Shown here one piece after another: positions 45,307-56,718 of a stretch of DNA of 62,546 bases. The stretch's first letter is position 1, and every line of letters begins with the position of its first letter. The stretch comes from Porphyra umbilicalis (taxonomy: Eukaryota > Rhodophyta > Bangiophyceae > Bangiales > Bangiaceae). Position numbers and translations under genes: made by a program. The stretch spans positions 1 through 62,546 of the forward strand of contig KV919153.1 of NCBI GenBank assembly GCA_002049455.2. Direction: 5' to 3'. The notes beneath the pieces are model-generated. The model ran no database searches and was not told the origin of the DNA. It worked only from the letters and a program-made list of their open reading frames with translations.

Positions 45307-46374
45307 CGCCCGAGCCCGGTGCGCATGTGCAGGCATCGTGTAGCCAATAGTGGGGCACGAGTCCGGGCCACGGGGGGGATTGGGTTAGAAAAATTGTAAA
45401 AGTGCGGGGGAACGAGGAGAGGAAGAAGGGCACTGGCCGACGTTGAAAACAGTTGTAGGTTGATGCGTGGGCGGCATCTGGGGGTTTCGGAAGCCGCAAC
45501 CTCGAGGACCACAAGGTGCGCCTGGCCACTGGGATCACAACGGACGAGGCGACTCTCGGCGTGCGCATCCGCGGAAGCGCACGCAGCCTGAAGGGGAATA
45601 AGGTAGCCAAGGGAATGCCCCGCGTGCCCCTGCTGGCCGATATCTGAGGCTGAAAGTGGTCTGACCGCGCCCAGGCACAGCCGTAAACGGCCTAGGATGC
45701 GCCTGAGGGCCGACGGGTGAGGTCGAGCCGTGCCTCTGTGCTCGAAGCACAGCCACAAGCGTCAGATACGCCTTCAGCACACCCGGATCTCCCTCTCGAG
45801 GCCCACACACGTGGCTGCATTCGTAATTTACGGCGTCACGCTCTCAGGTCCTTCCAGAGCGACACAGGAAGGTTTCGAAAATTGCACGACGTGGCTGCAA
45901 TTTGCACATCTCTAGCATCGGTCTCTGCGAACAATCTGTCGGACGTCGGGGCCAGTGCAAGAGCTTTCGCTTAAGACCACTACTATTTGACACAGCCTCG
46001 TTCGAGGTCTGCTGGCAACAAGCATAGCCGCCATGGACGAGGGGGCGGGAGTGGCGTGGCGCTTGCCCATCGCCCGACTCGAGAACGCGAGGTGTGAACA
46101 CATGGGTTACGCCGGCCATTTCGATCGATTTCGACCCCACACTGCGTTGATCGAACGTTCCATATGCATTTTAACGAAACCCAGGGTTTTCATCGCGGGT
46201 CACCGGCTGCGGCGGCACCAGCGTGGTGATTGTGGGGGCGATCGACCGCGCGGTCGCAGGCCGGGCTTGACCCCGTGAGCCGGTTCAGTCCGAGGGTGGC
46301 TCGTGCAGCCAGTAGGGAATGCTGAGGGCTCTTCGACGGGGGCGCCCGCGCATCTCCTCGCCGACTGAGCACGC
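45307..46374. other. Spacer between the hAT and Harbinger genes
   Basis: Would contain the 5' end of the hAT element and the left end of the Harbinger element. No terminal repeats were identified and no ORF is convincing. Confidence 0.35.
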
Positions 46375-48292
46375 ATGCGCGCGCCCGCCATCCCCAGCGT
46401 GTACGCAAGCTTCTTCGTCTCGCCGTTCACGTGTCACCTGTGGCTCCGCCTGTGTTTCCGCGTGACCCCGGCCATGGCGGAGGGCGCCCTGGATGGAGAG
46501 GCTCCTGCACGCGGCTCGCGCCCGCCCGCCCCACCCTGCGTCCCGTTGCTGCACCGCTGCCCCACACCGCCGGCGTTGGGGCTCCCCTTTGACAGCAATT
46601 TAGATTCTCCCGTGCCCGCCGGGCGTGGCCGTCACCGCGGGTCTGGTGGTGCGGCCGCCAGCGGCGGGGGCGGTCTCAGGCGCCCTGTATCTTCTCGTAG
46701 TGACGGGGCGGCGGCGGTGCGCATCACCTGGTCGGAGGAGGCCACCACCTTGTTCCTGTCTCTGCTGGTAGAGTCGAAGGAGGCGCGCGCCCGCTACCAG
46801 GAGCGGCACGACAACAAGAAATTGCGGTTGCTCAACCAGTTCATTGCCGAAAAGCTCAGCGCGGTGCAGCCGGGCGTGCCCTTCACTGTCGCGAGGCTCC
46901 AGAACAAGTTCAAAAACCTCGTCAAGGCGTAGCACTCATTTTACCGCGCCGTCGAGGACAAGCGCAACCGCGGAGGGACGCCCGCAGAGATTGAGACGCT
47001 GAGGGGTACGTTGATGTGTGCGCTGTGTGGGATGGCGGCGCGTGCGGTGGAGGCAAGTGCTCGATACAAGCTGCCTTTTTTTCGTCGTGCGAATGCATTT
47101 TCTGATCGGGAAGTTACTTCTGGTACCCCTCGTAGAGTTTTTCTCGCCACGACTGTTCGCTTGTCCTGTTTGTTTTTCTGTCTCCCGGTCCTGGCGTAGG
47201 TGGATTTGAAAGCTACGATGATGGGGAAACGTTGTGGAAGGCAACCACGGTATTGGAGACGGCCTCAGTGTGAAAGGTGGGGGACCGCCCAGATGGCGAA
47301 GCGCCGCCGCCGGCGGGCGGGCGTAGCCGCCAAAATTCAGAATCCCCCGCCGGCCAGCGTGTCGCCGCGCCCTGTTCCACCCCCTCTACCGACGGCCGCG
47401 GCTCCTCCCGCACCCCCAGCGACGGGCGTAAAGTGCGTCGCCGTTCGGGCGGCGCCGACTCTTCTACTCAGTCGGCACACCCCACGTCTCTCTCGCTTTT
47501 GTCATCGTACGAAGAGAGCTTCAGCCACGGCAACGGGGGGGGGGGGGGGGGGGCGACGAGCAGTACCTGGACAGCGAGTTTGAGGAGCCGTCGTCGCCGT
47601 CGCCGCGCGCCGCGGGCGCGGCGGCCGCCAGCAGTGGTGCGTCTTCGAGCCGCCCCGGCGGCCGTGTGCACCCGCCGAACGTTCTCAAGGCGAAGCAGAA
47701 GTCTACGAAGCATGACATGGCGTCGGGCATGATCAACTGGATGGACCAGAACAAGGAAGAAAAGAAGCAGGCGGAGAAGTCCAGCATGCTGTTGGCCAAA
47801 GCGCAAGTGGACAACATGAAGTTTAAGGAGGGGATCTTCACCCGCTTCATCCAGGTGCAGGAGCAAAACAGCCAGTCGGAGATCATCGCCAAGATGACGG
47901 CGGCAAGGGTCACGGTGGACGACTACCGTATCTGGAGGAGCGCCTTGGCGAGTACACCGACCCCCAACAGTGGGGAAGGCGGGGCCTCGGACACGGCTAG
48001 CGCCGCTGGCGCGGCTGGGGCGGCTGTGGTGGCTGGGGCGGCTGGGGCGGCTGTGGAGGCTGGGGCGGCTGGGGCGGCGGCAACGGCGGGAGCGGAAGGG
48101 GGGGGGGGGAAGGCTGGTACGGCGGGGGGCCTGTCGCGGCGGGGGGGGCTGGCGCTTCCGGAGACGGGGCAGGGTCGCGTGCCGGGGCTGGGTCAGGTGA
48201 TGAATAGGCTGCGTGGCGTGCTTTCTGTTCTCTGTTGCACCCCATGCTTGGAGCTCGTCGTACAATTCTTCTGCGTCCTCGCTCGAACTTAA
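46375..48292 (+). pseudogene. PIF/Harbinger MYB-like partner protein, decayed
   Basis: ATGs are at 46375 and, more likely, 46474 (MAEGALDGEAPARG). A MYB/SANT-like trihelix segment starts at about 46720: RITWSEEATTLFLSLLVESK, KLRLLNQFIAEKLSAVQPG, TVARLQNKFKNLVKA. It is interrupted by TAG at 46930-46932 and continues as HSFYRAVEDKRNRGG. An intron follows (GTACGT at about 47005 to TAG at 47200). Exon 2 has an in-frame TGA at about 47277. A G run at 47537-47553 then shifts the frame into NVLKAKQKSTKHDMASGMI and a charged coiled-coil-like KEEKKQAEKSSMLLAKAQVD, with TAA at 48290. Harbinger elements carry such a DNA-binding protein that recruits the transposase to the element ends. It converges on the transposase gene at 49222. 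48000-48090 is a GGGGCGGCTG minisatellite coding Ala/Gly. Confidence 0.72.
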
Positions 48293-49221
48293 AAATATGC
48301 ATTCTCTGCGCGACCCAGTGCGAAAGGAACAAAGAAAATAAAAAAGAAAACGAAGACACGACACACTCTTGTAGCGGCGACGGGGCCGCCTTGCGATTGC
48401 ATCGATGGCCATGACTTCTTTTCTCTCCCTCGCCCCCACGGCTCTCTGCCCCCCGTCTTAATCCACACAGCAGCCGACACCCGTAAATTTTCGTAAGCTA
48501 CCCCGCGGACCGGGCTGGTTTTGCAGCCGCCGCGCGGCGGCACCGATGGGGCCAGCCCTCTGCTCGTCCCCTTTCCTAAGCGGTATGCTCACACGCATTC
48601 TGCTGCCAGCGTATAAGAAAAATGTCTGTGCGTGCGCGTCAGGTAGACGCACCCCGACGGCTTGTCGCCCGTCCTGATGATCGCCCGCCGGTCGCCGGCC
48701 GACAGCGCGGTCACACAGATCGTGGTCAGCCGCCCCGGCACGAGCGCAGCTGCCGACCGCAGGCGCCACCTCGACGCTGGACGGGGCGAGGGAGGGGCAG
48801 GGGACCCCGATGGACTGCGGCCTCGTCGCCAGCCGGTGGCGCCGAAATAACCGTGTCAGCGTCGCGGGCGACGGAAATGGGAGCACCGCCGAGACGGTGC
48901 CGGTCGTGGCGACCCCCTCGACGGTGCTTGGAGGTGACAACGTCCAGCAGAGGGGGGGGGAGAGGAGAGGCGGCCTGGTTGGTAGAGCAGAGGGGGGGCG
49001 GGGGGGTGTCGTGCTGGGCGGGCGTGACGTTCATGAAAAGAAAAGGCCCACGTGCAGTGCAGAAATCAACGAGAATAACACATACACAATGTGCAGACAG
49101 AAACAAAACGCAAAATTACGCAATGCATGACATTCGAGTAACATCTGGCATGAGTGAGAGCATGGAAGTGGCAACCGCAAGCGGAGGAAAACACACCCGC
49201 GACCCGCATAATCACAACTGG
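48293..49221. other. Spacer between the convergent Harbinger genes
   Basis: 3' untranslated and intergenic sequence of both genes. ORFs are compositional only. Confidence 0.4.
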
Positions 49222-50634
49222 TCACGTGCAGGCGACCTTGCGGCCAAGATAGGCCCCATACAGTTCCCAAAGCTCGGCGACCAGTGCCTCCCTGGCGTTC
49301 CAGGCTCGGTCGTACGCCGCCCCGTCCGCGGGCCCGTCGATGAATTGGATGTTGGCGTGCGTTGCCTGTGCGTCCACAACAGCCTCGCACGGGTCGTCCC
49401 GTTCGACGAGATCGTTGTGGAGGGACACGCAGGCCTCCACGATGGAGGGCACCAGCTCCGTCTCGGAACTGACCACGTCGTGCAGCACGCGCCACCGCCC
49501 CTTCAACAAACCAAACGCCTGCTCCTTCACCGCAAGGGCGGGCGACAGGGCCCTGTTGTACATCCTGCGGGCGTCGTTGAGTTGCTCCGATAGGTAAGGC
49601 TTCAAAAGCCACTCTTCAAGAGCAAAGCCCCCGTCTGCCAGCAACCGCAGCCGTGCTGCCAGCATCCGCCGCCCAGCCTTCCTCATTCGCCTGTACCATC
49701 TGCTGTCCTTAAACACACGGATGTCAGCCGTCCTGCCCGGAACCCCCGACCGACACCACAGGAAGCGCTTCTTGGCGTCGCAAATAGCCATGAGGGTGAC
49801 CCCGTTGCAGCATTTTCGCGTGTTGAACGCAATCTTGACGACACGGGGAGGGGTCAGAATTTGAATGAGAGTACCATCGAGGGCGCCAACGACGCCGGCG
49901 ATGGGGCACGCGTAAATCTACAACCAGTCGTCCGCGAGCGCCTGCTGCTCGCCCGCCGTCGTCGGGAAGTCGGGGGGGGACAAGGCGTCGAGGAGGGCGT
50001 CGACAACGTCTCGAAGGATGTCCGAAAACGTCGACGACGGCACGTCCGCGCAGTCGCTGCATGAGAACTGGCTGCCGCCGGGCGCCAGCCAGTAGAAGAC
50101 CAGCATCAGCCGCGCCCGTGCGGGAACGGGACGCGGAGCCCCGCAGACAGTGGGCCGATCCAGTGCCATGCGATGCCCTACGAGGACGAGGAGGTGGCGA
50201 AAGGAAGTGTGAGTCATCCTGAGCCGAAGTTTAAAAGATCTGCTGCTCCTCCACATGCGGCGCGCCCACAGCTGTCCGTTTTCTCGGTAGTAGTCCGGGC
50301 GCCGCCCCACCCGGCCGTCAAAATTCAGTGCCGCTGCCACCAACGTAAACCACTCGCTTCCCCCCGCCCAACCCCCACCGATGGGCTGTCGCACACCCCC
50401 CCCCTTCCGCCCGGCCGCCTGCATGCGGGCGGCCATCAGATGCTCTGGATCGGCCTCCTCTGCGGCATCGTCGTCGTCCACAAAGTCCGAAAACAAGTCC
50501 TAGAGCAACTGGGCGCGCACGGTGGCGGCAGTGGGAAAGGTGTCACGCGGCTGCAAAGTCCGCAGATCCTCTCCGAGAGCGGCGCACAGGTCAAAGCTCT
50601 GCAGCGTGCAGGTCAGGCCCGCCAAAAGGTCCAT
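49222..50634 (-). pseudogene. PIF/Harbinger DDE transposase, two in-frame TAG codons
   Basis: ATG at 50634 (MDLLAGLTCTLQSFDL) to TGA at 49222, 471 codons in one frame, broken only by TAG at 50500-50502 (between RAQLL and DLFSDFVDDDD) and 49918-49920 (between DDWL and IYACPIAGVVGALDGT). The catalytic triad of the DDE_Tnp_4 superfamily is visible: Asp in GVVGALDGTLI, Asp in LLADGGFALEEWLLKPYL, Glu in AVKEQAFGLLKGRWRVLHD. AICDAKKRFLWCRSGVPGRT and IVEACVSLHNDLVE are further family hallmarks. N-terminal helices include SFRHLLVLVGHRMALDRP. Apart from the two TAGs it looks complete. It pairs with the MYB-like gene at 46.4-48.3 kb as one Harbinger element. Confidence 0.87.
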
Positions 50635-51669
50635 GGTAGCACCACTCTCACGCGCGCAACATGGGAAGAGGGTGCGGCGGGTGCGGGGCGCGGCAATATG
50701 CGCGCGCGGCAAGGACAGAGGCCCACACAGCTTAGAAATGTATGGGCGTGGAGATAGTTTACAGCACTGCGAGATGACATTCCACCCATTAGCTGTTAAT
50801 TACGCGGTCGATCGTGCCAGCCAAGATATATATTTCTGAAATCATCGAGTGTTCAAACCCCTGTGCTGGAGACTGTGCCCGACGTAGATTTGCGGGCACC
50901 GCCCGCTCAATGCTGAGATGGCTGGTTCTCCGGTCAACTGGGGTCAACTGGGGTCAACCCCGGTGGTTGTCGAATCCGTCCCATGGAAGCGGGTGGGCTG
51001 CGCAGTAGCGGCGGCCAAGGCGGACGTTGGTGTGAGGCCGGAAAGCTGGGGGGGGTGAGGCTGTCTACGAGCCGTGCGTGACTTAGGACTATCGCCAGCA
51101 CGGCGTCGCCTGGGTGGGGAGCCGGCGCGCTCCGGGGTTGACGGCTCGGGCGCGGGCACCTGCCCGTGGACGCCCGCAGGGACATGAAAAGAAAAACCAC
51201 TGCAGTGCATGAAAAATATAACCACGTCCCAAGTGAATCGCCACGCGGCATGGTTCAAGTCTAAATTCCCTGGACTTTAGTATAGGGCGTTTTCCTACAC
51301 CCACACGTCGAAGAACATGTCCTTCTTTCTACTGCACGTTGCGGGAGTACTTAAAAGAACGCTTTTGGCGGTCCGTTTGGCTCCCTACGCCATTGAAGGA
51401 CGTCCCCCGGGTTTGGCTTGACGACGGTAACAGGCACCGGGGCTGTCAGCATCTTTCTGTGACGTTGCTAGAGGTGGCAACGTCTTCATCGCCCGTACGG
51501 TCCGCAGAAGCAGAATCGTGGTACGTGAGGGCAGGTGTGGCGTTTATGGGGTCGAGGGAGCAGGTGGACGCGGCCGCAAACGGCCCTAACGTCGCCTTTC
51601 CGCGGTTGTTGGCCAGAATCGGGGTCTGCGGGCCCTGTAGAAGGTGTCCGCTTTGAGTTTTCAAACAAC
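50635..51669. other. Accessory DNA right of the Harbinger transposase
   Basis: Includes three tandem copies of GGTCAACTGGG-like sequence at 50935-50960 and the 15-mer TTCCCTGGACTTTAG at 51266-51280. The Harbinger right end should lie here, but no clear terminal repeat was found. No ORF. Confidence 0.35.
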
Positions 51670-52432
51670 GCAGTGCACCTCGCGGCTGGATCCACCACGA
51701 GCCTGGTTCTGGCTCAAATTGCTGGTGCAGAACTTGCACGACCCCTCGTAAACGCGTCTGTGGAGCGTTCTCCTCGTGCATACCATGTTTTCACTTGCAT
51801 ACTTTTGCAGTCGAGCATTTTCCACCGACTTTTTGACTGTATCAGAAGTGTCTCTGGAAGCGCCTCCTATGATGTACAGGGCCATAGCGGCAATGCCCGT
51901 ATGCAAACGTATACAGATGCTCAACAAGCATGCGGGAGCTCTCCCGTTCTCTCAACGAGATGTTTCTGAGACTTCTGCTCGCTTGCATTGGGACACCCTT
52001 GACGAGGCGCGTGTATTAAGTCGGGCACGGGTTTCAAGGTGCTGCACAAGTACCGGGTTTTCATACTTAGCTCCCCCTTCTCTGCGACTTCATGGTTTTT
52101 ATTGCCAGCCACCGGAGCGGCAACTGTCCCTCCGTGAACGGCGCAAGGGAATGGTCTCGGTATTGTGAATTTACCTCGCACCAAGTTCTGTGACAATTGC
52201 CAAAGAACTGTGCATCCCGTGCGGAAAAAGCGGGTTCCGACGCCCAGAATAGAAGCGCCCTCTCGCCCGCAACGCTGTTCGCAGGGTCAGACATGCTGCC
52301 GAAGCCACATGCGGAAGCGGAGCCCGGCCCTCGCCGTGCGAACCGACACCACACCGAGTACCCCCGCCTTTTCCAGCTGGCACGGTCCCTACGAAAGCCC
52401 GCCGAGCTGCCCTACGGGAAAAACCCGGGCAG

Positions 52433-54254
52433 AAAACCGGCATCACCTAAAAGAAACCGGCATACTCGACTCTCTATTCTGGTCTTGTGGCACGCGCCTG
52501 CTGCACCCCACGTCCCATTTCATTGGACAAGGAGAGGGGCTCAACAAGGGCCGTCAAGAGGGGGTGCCCCCAAGGACATGAGGGTGACCCCGAGGCCAGC
52601 CACTGCGACGGTCGCTCAGCCTCAACTTGAGAACCACGACGCCTCATCGAAACTCACCATTCGTCCATCACGCCCCCCCCACAACCACCCCCCGCCCTCC
52701 TGAGCTCATTCTTCCACCGCTCGCCTCCCCTCTGCTGTAGCCAACTCCCTTCCCATCCACGCAACCATCGAGCCCCGGGCCGTCGACACGGTGTGGGTCG
52801 ACTGGCTCGACCACTTGCCCCCAGCCTGCTCGGGACCCCCCGCCCCGGTCTTGCCACGCAAGCACGGCGGCAGCGGCGGGGCACGCGCGCGCACGCGACC
52901 AAGCGCGCGGACGGCGCATCGCGCCAACGGCGCGGGGCGGGACGACGGGCGGACGGGCGAGGCGGCGCGGACGACGGCCGACGGCGGGTGGAGGGTTGAG
53001 TACCTGAAGGGCGCGCTCTCTCTCTCCTTTCTTGCTCCCCCCCTGTCCCCCAACGTCCTTGCTTCTCGCTGCCCCTCTTCTCCCCTCTGTGTGTTTCTCC
53101 CTCTCTTCCATGTTGGACTAGGACCATCGGCACGTGCCTCTACTTCTTATCTGCTTTGCATCTTTACCCTCGCATTAGTCGGCGCGTTGCCGACCCGGGA
53201 TCCGCGTAAGGACCCAATTGCTCATGCTAAAGGTAAACGATACGTTGTTGGCCGTATTTGGGGAATGATAAATTGGAATATTCACGGATCGGTACAATTT
53301 GAGATCCTGTCCAGGGCCGTGCACCAGCCTGTGGTGTGGATGCAACGACGCTCTCCATCACTATTGGTGGATGATGAAATGAACGGATGAGCGTGACAGA
53401 GCTCTGCAGCAGTCTCTCGTTCTTGCGGTCCTCATGAGCCCATGTATCAAGGGTGTCGGATGTTCGGAACACTTCTTGCAATTTCTTTTTTTTTCCACAT
53501 CAACCGCCATGAGTCACTGTGAGCAAGACACATGAAAAAAAAGCCCATGAGGAGCTCTTCAAGTGCCTCGCAGGTACCGTATGCTCTGTTGTACTCCTTC
53601 ACGTGTGCTTTATAGCACGAGGATGTCGCCCCGCCAAGTCCTGCCGGTGCCGAATCGTCGATACTCTGGAACGACAAGTGCACACGTGATCTACAGTCGA
53701 TTGGATTGTTCTATGGAGGAGAACAGAGGTCCGCGACGACGCAATCGAATGCCAGCCACACACTGCCTGAAGGGTGAACTTCCGTCGATCGAGTTGACGG
53801 CAGCGTTGCCGGGTCAATCCGCAATGATCCTTGACTTTGTCAAGGGATCCGTTGTCTCTTTACAAACAGCCACCAAGTGAGAAGAAGCAGAAATGCATTC
53901 TGCCTGTAGGAGACATGTATGGAAAGAGAAGAAGCTCATCTTCCATCCTATGCATTTTTCTGCTGGTGCTGTGTCCATCTTGGCTGTAAAATATTCTTTG
54001 ATGTCTCGTGCGCAGACGACATGGCGGGCAAACAGGCTGGAATCGAATTATGTGCCGTTCAATTCTTTCGACGAGCGTTCCAAGTATACGACACCCTTAA
54101 CATGCCGGTTTTTTGCCGTGAGGAGGTCTGAGACACCGGTCATTGTCTCACTGATGCCGGTTTTTTCCGGAATACTTGGGCACCCTGACGGGCCCTGTGG
54201 TGCGTCTCAAACTTTAGGAAACCGGCATAGTTCTCGAAAGGAGTATGCCGGTTT
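52433..54254. mobile_element. Putative nested 1.8-kb element with AAACCGGCATACTC ends
   Basis: AAACCGGCATACTC at 52454-52467 and GAGTATGCCGGTTT at 54241-54254 are inverted. The core ACCGGCAT/ATGCCGGT also occurs at 52433, 54102, 54153 and 54219, always followed or preceded by an A/T run, so six copies cluster at the two ends as subterminal repeats. The interior includes a GC-rich segment (52650-53010) and lower-GC DNA without a recognisable gene; the 199-codon frame at 52791-53390 is not protein-like in its first half. Confidence 0.45.
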
Positions 54255-54477
54255 TTTACTCCGGCTTTTACCGTAGGGCTGCGTTGTATCATTCCGAGCT
54301 GAGCTGCATCAGGCCTGTATCTCGTACTTCCTATTTTTGTCGAAAAACTCCGCGGGTGCGGGCATGGCTGAGTACTGAGCATGCCTGAGCACTGGGCATA
54401 TCTAGGAACTGTGCACTGGGCGTCGCGTGCCGTGGTGATGCGGGGGCGGGGGAGGGCAGAGCAGGCACGGAGTGATC

Positions 54478-54690
54478 CGGGACTGCACCCTCGCTTGCGA
54501 GGGCACGTCCTACTTCTTCTATTGGTACGAAGGACGGGTGCTTGTGGGGGGGGGGGGGGTTGGGCAGTGCAGGAAAGGAAAGACCCAGGACTGTACCCTC
54601 GCTTGCGAGGCCACGTCCTATTTCTTCTTTTGGTACGAGAGAGGGGTGCTTGCTTGCTCCCGTAGGGGCAGGTGGCCGCGAGAGGGTGTT
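54478..54690. repeat. Tandem duplication, about 109-bp unit, with hairpin
   Basis: ACTGCACCCTCGCTTGCGAG and ACTGTACCCTCGCTTGCGAG lie 109 bp apart, each followed by CACGTCCTAYTTCTTCTWTTGGTACGA (shown with ambiguity). Each unit contains the small palindrome CCTCGCTTGCGAGG. Confidence 0.7.
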
Positions 54691-55095
54691 GGCTACGGCG
54701 GCGGCCAGAGCGGGTAACGCCAGGAAAGAGGCGTCAGGCTGCGAAAACTGCCTGCTCTCTTCCCACCCACAGCCCCGGAGTGGGCGCAACCTTCCTCTGC
54801 TCGTGTGCTGTACGATGGTGTCCTTCTACGTATTTCTTGCCCTACTCGGCACAGATCCGGTACTGAGCACCGCACCCGTTTAGTGTATCAAGTCGCACTG
54901 GTAAGAACTTGAGCGAACTTCATAAAGCACTTAATCACGCCCTAATCTCGTCGCCAGCACGCCACACCGAGTTTCTTGGACGGGATACGAGCAAACACTC
55001 CCAGCGTGCGAGCAGGAGCCGGTTTTTATCGGGAGTTTACGAGCAATTTGAGCCAGAACCGGGCTCGTGGTGGATCCAGCAACGAGGTGCACTGC

Positions 55096-56600
55096 GCAGG
55101 GGGTCGTGCCGGTGCTGAATGCGTGGCCGTCTCCGTGGTCGCGTCCGTTCCCGCAACAAGCCGGGCTGCGAGTTGTGAGGTCGCACTTCAACGGCATGGG
55201 GCGGCGGTTGTGGCGGTCTGGGCACAGGCGCGAGCGTTTGGGCGTACGTCGACCACATGTGGGAGCCGCGGGGAGGGGAGGGTGGTGGTCGTGCGGCACG
55301 TCATGGAGGGGTGTCGCTTGCGCGGGGCTGTGGCTGAACTCGGACGGGCCGTGGTTGTGCTGCTGTGCCATGCATAGTGGTGATGGTGGCGAGCTTCATC
55401 GGAGCAGTCGCGGGACGCGTCCTGCATACGGGTGCCCCGCCGCCACGGCGGTCGCCGACGGCTCGGCGCTACCGCTGCGGGCCACCGCAGTCGACGTGGC
55501 CGCGCCCGCGTTTGGGGTGGTGACATTCCCCAACTGGCGGGGGGGGGGGTGGAGCTCAACCGCGCCACACGGCGCGGGGATCGCTTCGTTGTCACCGCGT
55601 CGGCGGGAGGGGAGGGGGGTTCGTGCGCAGCCTACCGGAGGGCGTTCAGGAGGGCCCCCGGCCGGCCGCGCGCACCGGGCGGTGGCCGCCGCCGCGGGCT
55701 ACGGCGTCGCCGTGGATGAGCGCTGCGAGTTCTTGGGGGAGGCGGCCGCCGCCGCCGCGGCATCGGCAGCGGCGGGCGCGAGGGTGGGGGTGGGCAGGGG
55801 GGGGAGGTGAACCACCAGTGTGCGGGCGACCCCCGGTGGGGGGCCTGTGGCCCCGTGGTTGGGAGACGCCTGCGGGGGACTCCTCGCCGCCGTGTTCGTT
55901 GTGTACTCGCCGGTGGATGGGGGGGGGGTGGCGGAAGGAGGGAAGAAGCCGCCGCGGTGGCGGTGGCTCCTGCGCCCATGGCTCCGGCGCCCATGGCACG
56001 CGCCGGCGGCGGCGGGTGAGGGGGAGATGGACGGCGACGGTAGCACTGGCGGGCATGCCGACGGCGCGGGCGGCGTTGCCGAACATGTGGGCGGCTCTGC
56101 AGACGGCGCGGGCGGCCTTGACGACGTGGCGGCCACGGCGGCGGCGGTGGCGTCGGCGGCACAGCCGCTGCCGCCGTCGCTGTCGCCCAACGTTGCCGCC
56201 ACGGGGCTGCGGGTGAGCTGGCGCGCCCGCCGGCAGCGGCCAGTGGAGCCGTGGCACCACCTGTTTGGACCCCACCGGTCGTGTGGGATGTTGTCCCCGC
56301 GTGGGGGGGGCACGACAGCCGCCGCAGCGGCGGCGGCTGCGCCCTCTGCCGCCGCCCCCGCCGCACCATATGTGTTCTTTGCGCCCGACACGATTGCTGG
56401 CGACAGACCGCCGCCGTCGCCGTGTGCCTTGGGTGGCGGCGGCGGCGGTAGCGGAGGCGGTGGTGGCGACGCGTCCAGCGTCGGCCGGTGGTTTCCCGGC
56501 TGGTGGCCGCCGTGCTTCAGTGGCAGCCGCGGACCGCCACGGCGGCGGCGGACGCTGCCTATCTTTCGTTTTGTGAAAACGGTTTTTTCGTTTCGCAAGT
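55096..56600. other. GC-rich region, possible undefined host gene
   Basis: 55380-56600 resembles host-gene composition. Fragments in different plus frames look weakly protein-like (TAVDVAAPAFGVVTFPNW, AAAAGYGVAVDERCEFLGEA, AAPYVFFAPDTIAGDRPP), but I cannot assemble them or identify a start. Possibly a plus-strand gene broken by G runs at 55541-55549, 55796-55804 and 55919-55928. Not called as a CDS. Confidence 0.3.
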
Positions 56601-56718
56601 CCAGGGTGCTTTCGCGAACACGCTTTCAGTAATGCTTCGGAACTTCCACAAATAGATGGTCTTCAATCACAGCACAACTCCAGGCCAGGGTGTTTTCGCG
56701 TACGCGCTTTCAGTAATG
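56601..56718. repeat. Direct repeat of 34 bp, 84 bp apart
   Basis: CCAGGGTGCTTTCGCGAACA at 56601 and CCAGGGTGTTTTCGCGTACG at 56685 both continue into CGCTTTCAGTAATG. 31 of 34 positions match. This may be a remnant of a tandem or of a transposon end. Confidence 0.7.

Larger units (their letters stand above)
51670..55095. mobile_element. Putative 3.4-kb element bounded by 54-bp inverted repeats
   Basis: 51670-51723 and 55042-55095 are inverted repeats matching at 51 of 54 positions, starting GCAGTGCACCTCG and ending GCTCAAATTGCT. No transposase is visible between them, and a second inverted pair is nested inside (52454/54254). Could be a non-autonomous DNA element, or two oppositely oriented fragments of one repeat family. 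Confidence 0.5.

Noticed and set aside
46262..50957. GGGCTTGACCCC / GGGGTCAACCCC as Harbinger termini
   Set aside because: Only about 12 of 14 bases match, the right copy is part of a local triplet repeat, and no TTA/TAA duplication fits.
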